IMG/VR virus record: IMGVR_UViG_3300036834_000341
Location: 1-41,212 of that record
Source: a virus
Reading direction: 5' to 3' (one strand)
DNA length: 41,212 nucleotides
The notes below the pieces were generated by a model that saw only the letters and a list, made by a program, of their open reading frames with translations, searched no databases and had not been told where the DNA came from. Positions within the stretch are counted from its first letter, which is position 1. Each line of letters begins with the position of its first letter. Both the position numbers and the translations under genes were made by a program. Shown here one piece after another: positions 32,852-39,339 of this stretch.

Positions 32852-32870
32852 CCTGTGAGATGTTCACAGG
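32852..32870. promoter_or_regulatory. 19-bp palindrome at the cro start site
   Basis: CCTGTGA-GATGT-TCACAGG, a perfect 7-bp arm palindrome with a 5-base spacer. It lies between the cro -10 hexamer and the cro ATG and covers the predicted transcription start and part of the ribosome site. It resembles a CRP site (TGTGA, TCACA) but the spacer is 5 instead of 6 bases. Confidence 0.6.
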
Positions 32871-32871
32871 C

Positions 32872-32900
32872 ATAATGCTACTTAAAGTAGAATAAATCAA
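32872..32900 (-). promoter_or_regulatory. PR promoter for cro operon
   Basis: On the - strand, TTGATT (complement of 32895-32900), a 17-base spacer and CATTAT (complement of 32872-32877). The perfect operator site CTACTTAAAGTAG lies entirely within the spacer, so CI binding would block RNA polymerase. The same -35 and spacer sequence appear at PL. Confidence 0.72.
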
Positions 32901-32958
32901 CTACTCAAAATAGAAATGACGACTACTTGGTTGGGATGTAATCTTCTACCTATGGTAG
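32878..32958. promoter_or_regulatory. OR operator array (CTAC-N5-GTAG sites)
   Basis: Sites at 32878-32890 (CTACTTAAAGTAG, perfect), 32901-32913 (CTACTCAAAATAG, one mismatch), 32923-32935 (half-site CTACTTGGTTGGG) and 32946-32958 (CTACCTATGGTAG, perfect CTAC/GTAG arms). Starts are 23, 22 and 23 bases apart, about two helix turns. The last overlaps the CI start codon and could serve autoregulation. Confidence 0.78.
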
Positions 32959-33641
32959 AAAATATAAAAAACAATGGCTTCTCTGAGCGCTTGTCTTCCC
33001 TGATGAAAGGGAAGAACATCGGCGTGACTGAGCTTTCTAAGAAAGCGGGAGTTACTTATGAAATGGCGCGCCGCTATACGCTAGGCACAGCTAAACCACG
33101 CCCAGCGATCCTAGAAAAGCTAGCTAAGACACTTGATACGACAGCCTCCTATTTGGAATATGGGGAGGTCTCTGCACAAAAAGTATCAGAACAATCATCG
33201 GGGAACCGGGTGAAACTTACCCAATTAGAGGTTTTTGCATCAGCTGGAAATGGCTATATAAACAATGAGTTTCCTGCAATCGTTAGTTCTATTGAGTTTC
33301 CGGAATCAAAGGTTTACGAGCTTTTTGGAAGGAAATCACTTGAAGGAGTGCAGTTGATCAACGTTGATGGGGATAGCATGATGCCAACCCTATGCCCTAA
33401 AGACCTGCTTTTCATCGATACTAAAATAGACCACTTCAATGGCGATGGTGTCTACGTCTTCAATTTTGAAGACTCTACATTCGTGAAGCGGCTACAAAAA
33501 GTCAAAGGACGCAAATTGGCTGTTCTGTCAGACAATGACAAGTATCCCCCTTTCTATATCGAATCTCATGAAATGAGTGAACTTTTTGTTTTTGGAAAAT
33601 TAATCAAACACTTACCACTAAAGTTTATTGATTTCGCTTAA
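32952..33641 (+). CDS. cI: CI-type repressor, S24 self-cleaving
   Basis: A 229-aa repressor. The N-terminal HTH lies at about 24-46 (GVTELSKKAGVTYEMARRYT). The self-cleavage site is Ala98-Gly99 (FASAGNGY), the catalytic Ser142 lies in GDSM and Lys179 in FVKR, as in LexA/CI. RecA filaments would trigger cleavage during SOS. I chose the ATG at 32952, inside the OR array, although no ribosome site is visible; TAATCT at 32939-32944 would place the transcript start almost at the ATG, so CI may be leaderless like lambda CI. An upstream ATG at 32916 also lacks a ribosome site. Confidence 0.93.
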   Translation: MVENIKNNGFSERLSSLMKGKNIGVTELSKKAGVTYEMARRYTLGTAKPRPAILEKLAKTLDTTASYLEYGEVSAQKVSEQSSGNRVKLTQLEVFASAGNGYINNEFPAIVSSIEFPESKVYELFGRKSLEGVQLINVDGDSMMPTLCPKDLLFIDTKIDHFNGDGVYVFNFEDSTFVKRLQKVKGRKLAVLSDNDKYPPFYIESHEMSELFVFGKLIKHLPLKFIDFA

Positions 33642-33656
33642 CATCTTTTGACTTTT

Positions 33657-33680
33657 AAACCGGCAATAGCCGGTTTTTTT
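33657..33680 (+). terminator. Intrinsic terminator of cI
   Basis: AAACCGGC-AATA-GCCGGTTT, an 8-bp stem followed by T's (to 33680), starting 15 bases after the CI stop codon. It separates CI transcription from PL. Confidence 0.88.
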
Positions 33681-33733
33681 ACGTCTAAATTTCATGCTCT
33701 TACGATTTCACTCACAAAACCCACTCTTATTTT

Positions 33734-33775
33734 CTACTTTTTGTAGTTGATTTATTCTACTTTAAGTAGCAATAT
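33734..33775 (+). promoter_or_regulatory. OL/PL operator-promoter block
   Basis: Two sites, 33734-33746 (CTACTTTTTGTAG) and 33757-33769 (CTACTTTAAGTAG), 23 bases apart. The promoter TTGATT (33747-33752), 17 bases, CAATAT (33770-33775) wraps the second site. The stretch is nearly the same as the reverse complement of the OR/PR block (32872-32913), so OL and OR are inverted copies flanking cI. Confidence 0.78.
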
Positions 33776-34151
33776 TCATCACATCAACACCGCAACGCCA
33801 CCAGCAAACCACCGCCACAAACGTTACGGAAAGCCACACGCCACACGGTGAGCGACGAAATCACCGGACAGCCACCTTCAGAGGGTGATCGACTGGACAA
33901 GCTCTTTGAAATTTAAGCACGGGAGCCTGACCCAGCATGAGAACAGGCAACTACTGGAGGGCAGGATCATGTAGTGAATAAACGGGACGACCGTTCCCCC
34001 TGCGACGGAGTGAGGGAAAAGTGGCGATAAGCATCACGTAGGTCCGGCTGGCGACCGGTTAACGCATCAATCAGCCTAAAAATGACGAGTGGATTTACCC
34101 TGCCGCTGCCATTCCGGGGCGGTAGGTCTAAGACCACTGAGGAGCAAAACG
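33776..34151 (+). other. PL leader with boxA-like element, no clear gene
   Basis: About 375 non-coding bases. GCTCTTTGAAATTTAA (33901-33916) closely resembles the rRNA boxA (GCTCTTTA...), suggesting Nus-factor-dependent antitermination. A GGG-N7-CCC stem follows (33922 on), too weak for a sure boxB. Other short hairpins (ACGG-N5-CCGT near 33985) suggest a structured leader. A 25-codon ORF starting at 34082 and overlapping the next gene's start (ATGA) may be a leader peptide. No N homologue follows. Confidence 0.5.
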
Positions 34152-34409
34152 ATGAATAACGAGAAATTCAGTAAAGACGCATACGAAACGGCTGTTGAAT
34201 TCAACGTTCAGCAGCGCTTTGCAGCAATGCTGGTGCATACCGGCTGCTTTAACGTCAATCGTCGTGGTGCCGATATGGTTGGTTTTATTTCTGACCGCAA
34301 GGCTAATTACAAAGCCGCCCACCCTGAAATGCTGACTGCTGGCGATACCATCACCAATCACCAGCACTTCACTGATTTCATCATGTCGGGCATCTGGCGC
34401 AATCAATAA
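34152..34409 (+). CDS. Hypothetical early protein (85 aa)
   Basis: An 85-aa soluble protein: MNNEKFSKDAYETAVEFNVQ, GCFNVNRRGADMVGFISD, TNHQHFTDFIMSGIWRNQ. GAGGAG lies seven bases before the ATG, so it is well translated. It is the first substantial gene after PL. I do not recognise a family; the pattern of small early genes suggests host takeover or regulation. Confidence 0.7.
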   Translation: MNNEKFSKDAYETAVEFNVQQRFAAMLVHTGCFNVNRRGADMVGFISDRKANYKAAHPEMLTAGDTITNHQHFTDFIMSGIWRNQ

Positions 34410-34440
34410 CAAACCCGCCCCGAAACCAGCAGGACACCCC

Positions 34441-34578
34441 ATGAAAATTATCTTAACCAAGCGCTGCCGCCGCAGGGCGCGTCGCGAAATACGCACACAG
34501 CGCCGGAGAGCAATCAAAGAATTCGGCCATTGCAATGGTACAAGCCTGCTTAACAGCTACGCCCGTTGGTATTTCTAA
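34441..34578 (+). CDS. Small basic protein (45 aa)
   Basis: MKIILTKRCRRRARREIRTQ then RRRAIKEFGHCNGTSL and NSYARWYF. Highly basic in its first half, with 12 Arg. AGG lies about eight bases before the ATG. It may bind nucleic acid, or resemble an Arg-rich peptide such as N-type antiterminators, which is speculative. No closely known family. Confidence 0.5.
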   Translation: MKIILTKRCRRRARREIRTQRRRAIKEFGHCNGTSLLNSYARWYF

Positions 34579-34611
34579 CCTATGCGCCCTTCGGGGTGCT
34601 CTGAGCCAGCA

Positions 34612-34797
34612 ATGAAATCACTCAATTTCAATCATTCCGGCGTCAGCGGCTGCGCTGAGGTATCCGGCAGCACCGTGTTTGTGCGTTACGCCGGTGCAGG
34701 TTTCCACCTCTCAGCGGCAAAAGAAGGACTACGGAAAAAGATCATCGGCGAACTGGCAAAAGCTGGCCTGCTACCAAAAAACATCACATCTAAATAG
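34612..34797 (+). CDS. Small hypothetical protein (61 aa)
   Basis: A 61-aa protein (MKSLNFNHSGVSGCAEVSGS, then FVRYAGAGFHLSAAKEGLRK, C-terminal KNITSK). The ribosome site is weak; an alternative start lies at 34582. It belongs to the early small-gene set with adjacent hairpins at 34798-34830. Function unknown. Confidence 0.5.
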   Translation: MKSLNFNHSGVSGCAEVSGSTVFVRYAGAGFHLSAAKEGLRKKIIGELAKAGLLPKNITSK

Positions 34798-34830
34798 CCC
34801 CGGCTGCAGACGCCAATCTTTGCCGGGGCC
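34798..34830 (+). other. Intergenic hairpin CCCCGGC/GCCGGGG
   Basis: A 7-bp G/C-rich stem spanning the gap after the 61-aa gene, without a T-run. It may stabilise or shield mRNA ends. Confidence 0.4.
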
Positions 34831-34854
34831 TGACCAGTAGAACGGAGATTCAAC

Positions 34855-34983
34855 ATGATCAACCACAATGCTAACACAATCGTTGTGGACGGTATGCGCA
34901 CAGCCCCATCCGTGCAGGCCGTTCGCCTAACCTTCTTCGCCCGTCTGCGGAAAATGCTCTGCCAGAAAGGCAACCCGCTCTAA
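34855..34983 (+). CDS. Small hypothetical protein (42 aa)
   Basis: MINHNANTIVVDGMRTAPSV then QAVRLTFFARLRKMLCQKGN. GGAG lies eight bases before the ATG, which is the main support. Basic C-terminus. Function unknown. Confidence 0.45.
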   Translation: MINHNANTIVVDGMRTAPSVQAVRLTFFARLRKMLCQKGNPL

Positions 34984-35047
34984 TAGTTCTGCGATGTGTA
35001 GTCTTTGGCGACCTGACCGAACTTCAACCCATTGAGGAGTGAAGATA

Positions 35048-35092
35048 ATGTTCATAGGCTGGTCGCCCTTTTTCATAGAGAGAAGAACTTAG
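35048..35092 (+). CDS. Leader peptide candidate (14 aa)
   Basis: MFIGWSPFFIERRT, with GAGGAG upstream of the ATG. Its last codons form the 5' arm of the long stem at 35079-35138, so translation could affect folding, a classical attenuator layout. Confidence 0.4.
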   Translation: MFIGWSPFFIERRT

Positions 35093-35138
35093 GCATCCAT
35101 TAACCCTAGAGGGCGTCACCCTGCCTGAGTTCTTCTCT
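35079..35138 (+). promoter_or_regulatory. 16-bp RNA stem before the 120-aa gene
   Basis: AGAGAAGAACT (35079-35089) pairs with AGTTCTTCTCT (35128-35138), and the stem continues inward with a T-G pair and AGGC/GCCT. The inner loop contains CCCT-AG-AGGG. No T-run follows, so it is not a typical terminator. It sits just before the next gene's ribosome site. Confidence 0.7.
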
Positions 35139-35160
35139 GTATGTGACGAGGAGAAATATC

Positions 35161-35523
35161 ATGTCTGAAATTAAATGCACTCCCTTTAGCCAGCAGTTGG
35201 CTTATATCAACAAAGGCACCCTGGACAAAGAGCTAACCGAAGCTCTCGCCGAGGTAATTAAAATGGTTCGCGAAACTGGCAAGAAAGGCGCAGTAACTCT
35301 TACGCTTAATTGCCAGATGCTTAATACCCGCGACGAAAACACAATGAAAATCACCCCGAACGTTAAGAAATCAATTCCTGAACTTGATCGGGCTGACACA
35401 ATTATGTTCTCAACCGCCGACGGCGATTTAATGCGTGATGATCCTTCGCAGGTTCAAATGGATTTAACGGTAATTAATACCGGTTCTGCCGCAGCACCTA
35501 TCAAGCTGCAATCCCACGGCTAA
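35161..35523 (+). CDS. Hypothetical protein upstream of DUF2303 gene
   Basis: A 120-aa protein (SEIKCTPFSQQLAYINKGTL, then EALAEVIKMVRETGKKGAVT and VQMDLTVINTGSAAAPIKLQ). GAGGAG precedes the ATG by seven bases. Its neighbour is DUF2303, and the two genes commonly occur together in phages. Function unknown, perhaps linked to DNA metabolism. Confidence 0.78.
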   Translation: MSEIKCTPFSQQLAYINKGTLDKELTEALAEVIKMVRETGKKGAVTLTLNCQMLNTRDENTMKITPNVKKSIPELDRADTIMFSTADGDLMRDDPSQVQMDLTVINTGSAAAPIKLQSHG

Positions 35524-35562
35524 TTAAATTCGACCATCTATATATTAAATGAGGAAAGTAGC

Positions 35563-36375
35563 ATGCAAGATTTTGCAAACAACACCGTGCGTGAAATTCA
35601 GGAATTGGCTATCACCGCGCACACCCCGAAAACCGATATTCCCGTTGCCGTAGTCCCACGTAGCCACAACGTAGAGTCGCTCGAACATTATCAATTGCAA
35701 CCGGCGCTTATTCGCCAAGCTGTAAATCTAATTTCTGCATCCTCACTGATCGCATACGTTAAAAAGTTCTCAGATCCGCGTACCGCCATTTTCGCCGATA
35801 AGTCAGCAACCCGTATTGAGGCCGTTCTCGATTATCACTCTGGTCCAGCGTACCCGGAGTGGGCAAAGCATCGCGCTGTGTATGACTGCCCATATTCCGA
35901 TGAATGGCAGGAGTGGGCATCACGTGACAAGCGGCCTATGAACCAGACCGATTTTGCAGAGTTCCTGGAAAACCACATCCAAGATATCGCGCCTGTCAGT
36001 GATAACTATAAAGGCCCATCCGGTACAGAACTGCTCGAAATGGTGTTGGCTTTCCAAGAAACGCGTAAAGCTGAGTTCAAGTCGGTACGCCGCCTGCAGG
36101 ACGGTACCTTCCAAATGTCCTACAGCGATGAAAAGCAGGGGGCTGGTAACACCTCCCTCCCTGAAAAAATCAGCCTGGCTATCGCGCCATTCCACAACGG
36201 TGCGCCGTACCAAGTTGAAGCCCGTATCCGCTACCGCCTGAAAGATGGGGGTCTAGCACTTTGGTACGAGCTGATCGAACCGAAGAAAATCGTTGAGCAC
36301 GCATTCACTGAGATCGTCGTCGACCTAGAAAACCAGCTCGAAAACATCCCAGTTTATGAAGGTTCAATTAAATAA
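35563..36375 (+). CDS. DUF2303 family protein
   Basis: A 270-aa protein with the DUF2303 pattern: ITAHTPKTDIPVAVVPRSHN, LQPALIRQAVNLISASSLIA, FADKSATRIEAVLDYHSGPA, MNQTDFAEFLENHIQDIAPV, SVRRLQDGTFQMSYSDEKQG. It occurs in the early region of many enterobacterial siphoviruses, function undetermined. GAGG precedes the ATG. Together with the previous gene it forms a pair expressed from PL. Confidence 0.85.
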   Translation: MQDFANNTVREIQELAITAHTPKTDIPVAVVPRSHNVESLEHYQLQPALIRQAVNLISASSLIAYVKKFSDPRTAIFADKSATRIEAVLDYHSGPAYPEWAKHRAVYDCPYSDEWQEWASRDKRPMNQTDFAEFLENHIQDIAPVSDNYKGPSGTELLEMVLAFQETRKAEFKSVRRLQDGTFQMSYSDEKQGAGNTSLPEKISLAIAPFHNGAPYQVEARIRYRLKDGGLALWYELIEPKKIVEHAFTEIVVDLENQLENIPVYEGSIK

Positions 36376-36385
36376 AGTGCAGCCT

Positions 36386-36410
36386 TATGCGCCGCCGTGT
36401 GTGGCGCATA
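36386..36410 (+). other. Intergenic hairpin TATGCGCC/GGCGCATA
   Basis: An 8-bp perfect stem with a 9-base loop between the DUF2303 and ParB-like genes, without a T-run. It may stabilise the upstream mRNA or attenuate. Confidence 0.45.
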
Positions 36411-36448
36411 GTGAAGCATTTTCACCCCTCAGAATGGATAGATAAATT

Positions 36449-37264
36449 ATGGCAACTTTAAGTCAGCGCTATGCAGCGCGTGAAAGTATTGGTTCTGATA
36501 TTTCCACACGTAAAACCTTCCTGGTGCCTCTAAATGAAATTTATGCAGAAGAAGGCTATAACGTTCGCGAATTAAACCATGCGCACGTTGAAGAGTTTAG
36601 GGACGCATTTATTGCCGGTGAGTTTATTCCCCCTCTTGCTGTTGAAATAACAGAGCAGGGTGTGAAAGTGATCGACGGTCACCACCGCTATCACGGTGCG
36701 TTGCTAGCGTCTGCTGCCGGGTATGAAGTGTTGCGCCTTGAGTGTAAGGATTTCGTCGGCACTGAGGCAGATAAAATCGCCTTCATGGTCACAAGTTCGC
36801 AAGGGCTGGCACTTTCCCCAATCGAACGTGGCGCGGCTTACCAGCGGCTTGTGAATCAAGGCTGGACCAATGCTGAGATCGCAAAGAAAGTTAAGCGGTC
36901 CGAGTCTGACATTCTTCAACACCTGCAATTGCAGGAATGCACCCCATACGTTAAAAGCCTAGTTCGCACCGGTTCAATGAATTACGCCCTGGCCATCAGC
37001 ATTAACCGCGAGCATGGAGTTTATGCCGACAAGGAAGCTGCCAGATTAATGAAAAAGGCAGAAGATGCCGGTAAAACGAAAGTTACGAAAAGCATCGCAC
37101 AGCCTCAGTTCAGTGCCAAGAAGGCCCGCAGAATGCTGGAGTTACTCTTTGACGCGGTTCCCATTGTTAATGGTGACAGCGATATGCTTATGCTTTCCAA
37201 AGGCATTAAAGACGAGGTGATGCAGTTAATTAGTGATTATCGCAATGAAACCCACCAGCAATGA
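36449..37264 (+). CDS. ParB-like protein (ParB/KorB nuclease-type domain + HTH)
   Basis: A 271-aa protein. N-terminal ParB-like fold at about 20-110, with the box VIDGHHRYHGALLA at the place of the usual GERR motif; the HH-R-Y variant is known in ParB-like nuclease/regulator proteins of phages. An HTH of KorB type follows (LSPIERGAAYQRLVNQGWTN, AEIAKKVKRSESDILQHLQL). The C-terminal part may be for dimerisation. It may bind DNA and nucleotides. It overlaps the next gene by four bases (ATGA), and a C5 methyltransferase follows. Confidence 0.85.
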   Translation: MATLSQRYAARESIGSDISTRKTFLVPLNEIYAEEGYNVRELNHAHVEEFRDAFIAGEFIPPLAVEITEQGVKVIDGHHRYHGALLASAAGYEVLRLECKDFVGTEADKIAFMVTSSQGLALSPIERGAAYQRLVNQGWTNAEIAKKVKRSESDILQHLQLQECTPYVKSLVRTGSMNYALAISINREHGVYADKEAARLMKKAEDAGKTKVTKSIAQPQFSAKKARRMLELLFDAVPIVNGDSDMLMLSKGIKDEVMQLISDYRNETHQQ

Positions 37265-37479
37265 GCGTCAATTTAAATAACGCCCCCTTGTGGATAAAAG
37301 AAAAGGCACTGGAAATATTAAATAAATTCAGTGCTTGCTTAATCCTACCGAAGAAAATCAGCGGAAAGAAATATCTCACTTTCCGAGTTAATAAACGCTG
37401 GCGGTTACTTTCAAAAGACGATGGCCAGAACTGGCAACTGCTTACCCACAATGATTACAACTCAGTAATCGGTAATTAA
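37261..37479 (+). CDS. Small RelE/HigB-like protein
   Basis: A 72-aa protein coupled to ParB-like gene (ATGA overlap). Segment KYLTFRVNKRWRLLSKDDGQ and NWQLLTHNDYN resembles the beta-strand core of RelE/HigB-type proteins, preceded by a helix (WIKEKALEILNKFSACL). No antitoxin-like gene is adjacent, so it is either an orphan with another job or a remote fold only. Weak identification. Confidence 0.5.
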   Translation: MSVNLNNAPLWIKEKALEILNKFSACLILPKKISGKKYLTFRVNKRWRLLSKDDGQNWQLLTHNDYNSVIGN

Positions 37480-37502
37480 TTTACCTTATTGGAGAACGTC
37501 AA

Positions 37503-38399
37503 ATGACCGTAACCGTGAATTCATATTTCTGCGGTGCTGGCCTGATGGACATTGGGTTAATGGCCGCAGGCATCAAAGTTAATCAGGCTTTCGAACTGGA
37601 CTCAGATGCCTGCAAAACCTACCGGCACAACCTCGGCGATCACGTTAAGCAGTGCGATATCAGCCAGGAGTTGGTATTCGAACAGGGGGCCAGTAATGGC
37701 ATGGTGTTCACCTACCCTTGCACGAAGTACAGCACGATCGGTGATATCCACGGAGTGCGCACCGGCGATGACTTGTTTCTGCATGCACTCCGCCACTTTG
37801 CGCTGGCTCAGCCTGAGTTCTACGTGATCGAGAACGTGCCGGGCATGAGGGCCTTCCCCGTCGTAATGGAGGCAATGACCCGCATGCCGGATTACTTCAT
37901 TCAAGTGTTCTGCCCTATTCAGTCCGAAACATGGCTGCCTCAGCGCCGCAACCGCCTAATCATCATCGGTACCCGGCGTGCGTTTTCCATCAGACCCCCG
38001 GAGAAATTCAAACCGCTTCCATTGAGCGCAATTTTGGAAGAAGACCCGCAGGTAACTTTGCCGAAGGCCATCAAAGCGAGACTCAGCGGCTCATACCGGG
38101 ATTTACCGATTATTAGCGACCCTTCACGCGGAGATATAGCGCCAACGTGTGTTGCCCATTACGCGAAGGATAAGAGCACACGTCTGGTTGTCGATAAACG
38201 CTTCCCGCATGGCGTTAGACCGTATTCAGTCCGTGAATACGCCCGATTGCAGGGTGTACCTGATTGGTTTTCTTTCCCGGTATCAGACACTGCGGCATAC
38301 AAACAGATTGGCAATGGGGTGAGCATTCCTATTGGTGCCTGGATTGGCTCAGAGATGATTCGCTACATGCGGCAACGCAGAGGTACCCAGCATGGCTAA
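37503..38399 (+). CDS. C5 cytosine DNA methyltransferase
   Basis: A 298-aa cytosine-5 methyltransferase. Motif I FCGAGLMDIG, motif IV with catalytic Cys73 (TYPCTKYST), ENVPGM motif VI, QRRNRL motif VIII, YSVREYARLQG motif IX and QIGNGVSI motif X. It is short for a C5 methylase, so the target-recognition domain is small. No restriction enzyme is adjacent, so it probably protects phage DNA from host restriction. GGAG precedes the ATG; it overlaps the next gene by 8 bases. Confidence 0.92.
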   Translation: MTVTVNSYFCGAGLMDIGLMAAGIKVNQAFELDSDACKTYRHNLGDHVKQCDISQELVFEQGASNGMVFTYPCTKYSTIGDIHGVRTGDDLFLHALRHFALAQPEFYVIENVPGMRAFPVVMEAMTRMPDYFIQVFCPIQSETWLPQRRNRLIIIGTRRAFSIRPPEKFKPLPLSAILEEDPQVTLPKAIKARLSGSYRDLPIISDPSRGDIAPTCVAHYAKDKSTRLVVDKRFPHGVRPYSVREYARLQGVPDWFSFPVSDTAAYKQIGNGVSIPIGAWIGSEMIRYMRQRRGTQHG

Positions 38400-38619
38400 G
38401 CCCATAGTTCGAACAACAACCTGCGCAAAGGTAACGCTAACGCTTGAGCTGACAAACCTCGGTTCATGGGGGCCTGAGTGCCAAATCGACCAGGTTTACC
38501 GGCAGGCACTCGCTCAAGCCGTGGGACGGCTGGGAAAAGCATTCCAAGGCCTGTCAAACATAAGGATCGTAGGCCGACCGGCAATACAGGCCATAACCAC
38601 TGATGTTGAGGTGAAGTGA
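38392..38619 (+). CDS. Hypothetical protein (75 aa)
   Basis: A 75-aa protein: AKPIVRTTTCAKVTLTLELT, then GPECQIDQVYRQALAQAVGR and SNIRIVGRPAIQAITTDVEV. A beta-alpha-beta pattern is likely. It overlaps the methylase by 8 bases and ends with TGATG at the next gene start. Function unknown. Confidence 0.65.
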   Translation: MAKPIVRTTTCAKVTLTLELTNLGSWGPECQIDQVYRQALAQAVGRLGKAFQGLSNIRIVGRPAIQAITTDVEVK

Positions 38620-39131
38620 TGGACAAAAAGCTGTGCGAACTGAGCAAGCCTGTGGCGTGGAAAATCCACAACGACGACCACTGCTTCTTAGAGATTCGAG
38701 AGGAAGAAGCGGCGGCGTATGGGCGTATGGGAAAAAAATTCGATCCCATCTACTCGCAAGAGTACGTATCCGCCCTGCTGGCAGAGCTTGAAGCCAAGCT
38801 GGCTCAACCTGTAAGCCAGGATTACAAATTGCCTCCGCACGTCTTCCGCGAACTGGTAAATGCGCTGCGCGATACCGCTATGAAGTATCAAGGGATGGGG
38901 CAACTACGCGAACAGTTGAGCCGCACGTTGTCAGATGCTGGATGGCTGGAAACAGCGCCGGATGCTGTAGATATTTTCGCTGACCAGATTATCGGCACTA
39001 AGACAAAAATCATTCGTATGCCTGCCCCATTAAATGTTCCGCAGGAAGGTATCCGCGTTTACTTAAACGCTGACGAACTATTTATGCATCTTGAGAAACA
39101 AGGCTATATCGTAGAGGTTTCCAATGAATAA
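38619..39131 (+). CDS. Hypothetical protein (170 aa)
   Basis: A 170-aa protein with helical stretches (YSQEYVSALLAELEAKLAQP, LPPHVFRELVNALRDTAMKY) and a polar C-terminus (VEVSNE). The start at 38619 has GAGG seven bases upstream and overlaps the previous stop (TGATG). It overlaps xis by 8 bases. No domain recognised. Confidence 0.65.
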   Translation: MDKKLCELSKPVAWKIHNDDHCFLEIREEEAAAYGRMGKKFDPIYSQEYVSALLAELEAKLAQPVSQDYKLPPHVFRELVNALRDTAMKYQGMGQLREQLSRTLSDAGWLETAPDAVDIFADQIIGTKTKIIRMPAPLNVPQEGIRVYLNADELFMHLEKQGYIVEVSNE

Positions 39132-39339
39132 AAAAAATGAAGTTGCTGAGCTGGATTTACTAACCCCCGAAGAGGTTTGCAAAATGATTGGAGGGGTTAC
39201 TACTAAAACGTTGAGGGATTGGAACAAAAAGCATCGACATCGCCAACTTTTAGCACCCATTCGGTTTACACATAAACTAGTCCGGTATGAGCGCCAAAAC
39301 GTTTTGGCTTTTATTGCAAAATGCAAAAGCGTCTATTAA
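39124..39339 (+). CDS. xis: Excisionase (Xis)
   Basis: A 71-aa winged-helix protein of the AlpA/excisionase type: DLLTPEEVCKMIGGVTTKTL, RDWNKKHRHRQLLAPIRFTH, KLVRYERQNVLAFIAKCKS. It binds arm sites and directs excision by the integrase. It is the last gene of the PL operon and its stop overlaps that of int (39336-39339) in convergent orientation. Confidence 0.85.
   Translation: MNKKNEVAELDLLTPEEVCKMIGGVTTKTLRDWNKKHRHRQLLAPIRFTHKLVRYERQNVLAFIAKCKSVY

Noticed and set aside
32852-32870. CRP binding site
   Set aside because: TGTGA and TCACA are separated by 5 bases, not the 6 required by the CRP consensus, so I report it only as a palindrome.
32916-32951. CI start at the upstream ATG (12 extra residues)
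   Set aside because: No ribosome site, and it would put the coding region within the operator array; the ATG at 32952 gives the usual CI N-terminus.
37261-37479. Functional toxin-antitoxin module
   Set aside because: The 72-aa protein resembles RelE/HigB only locally and has no antitoxin-like neighbour, so I do not call a toxin-antitoxin system.
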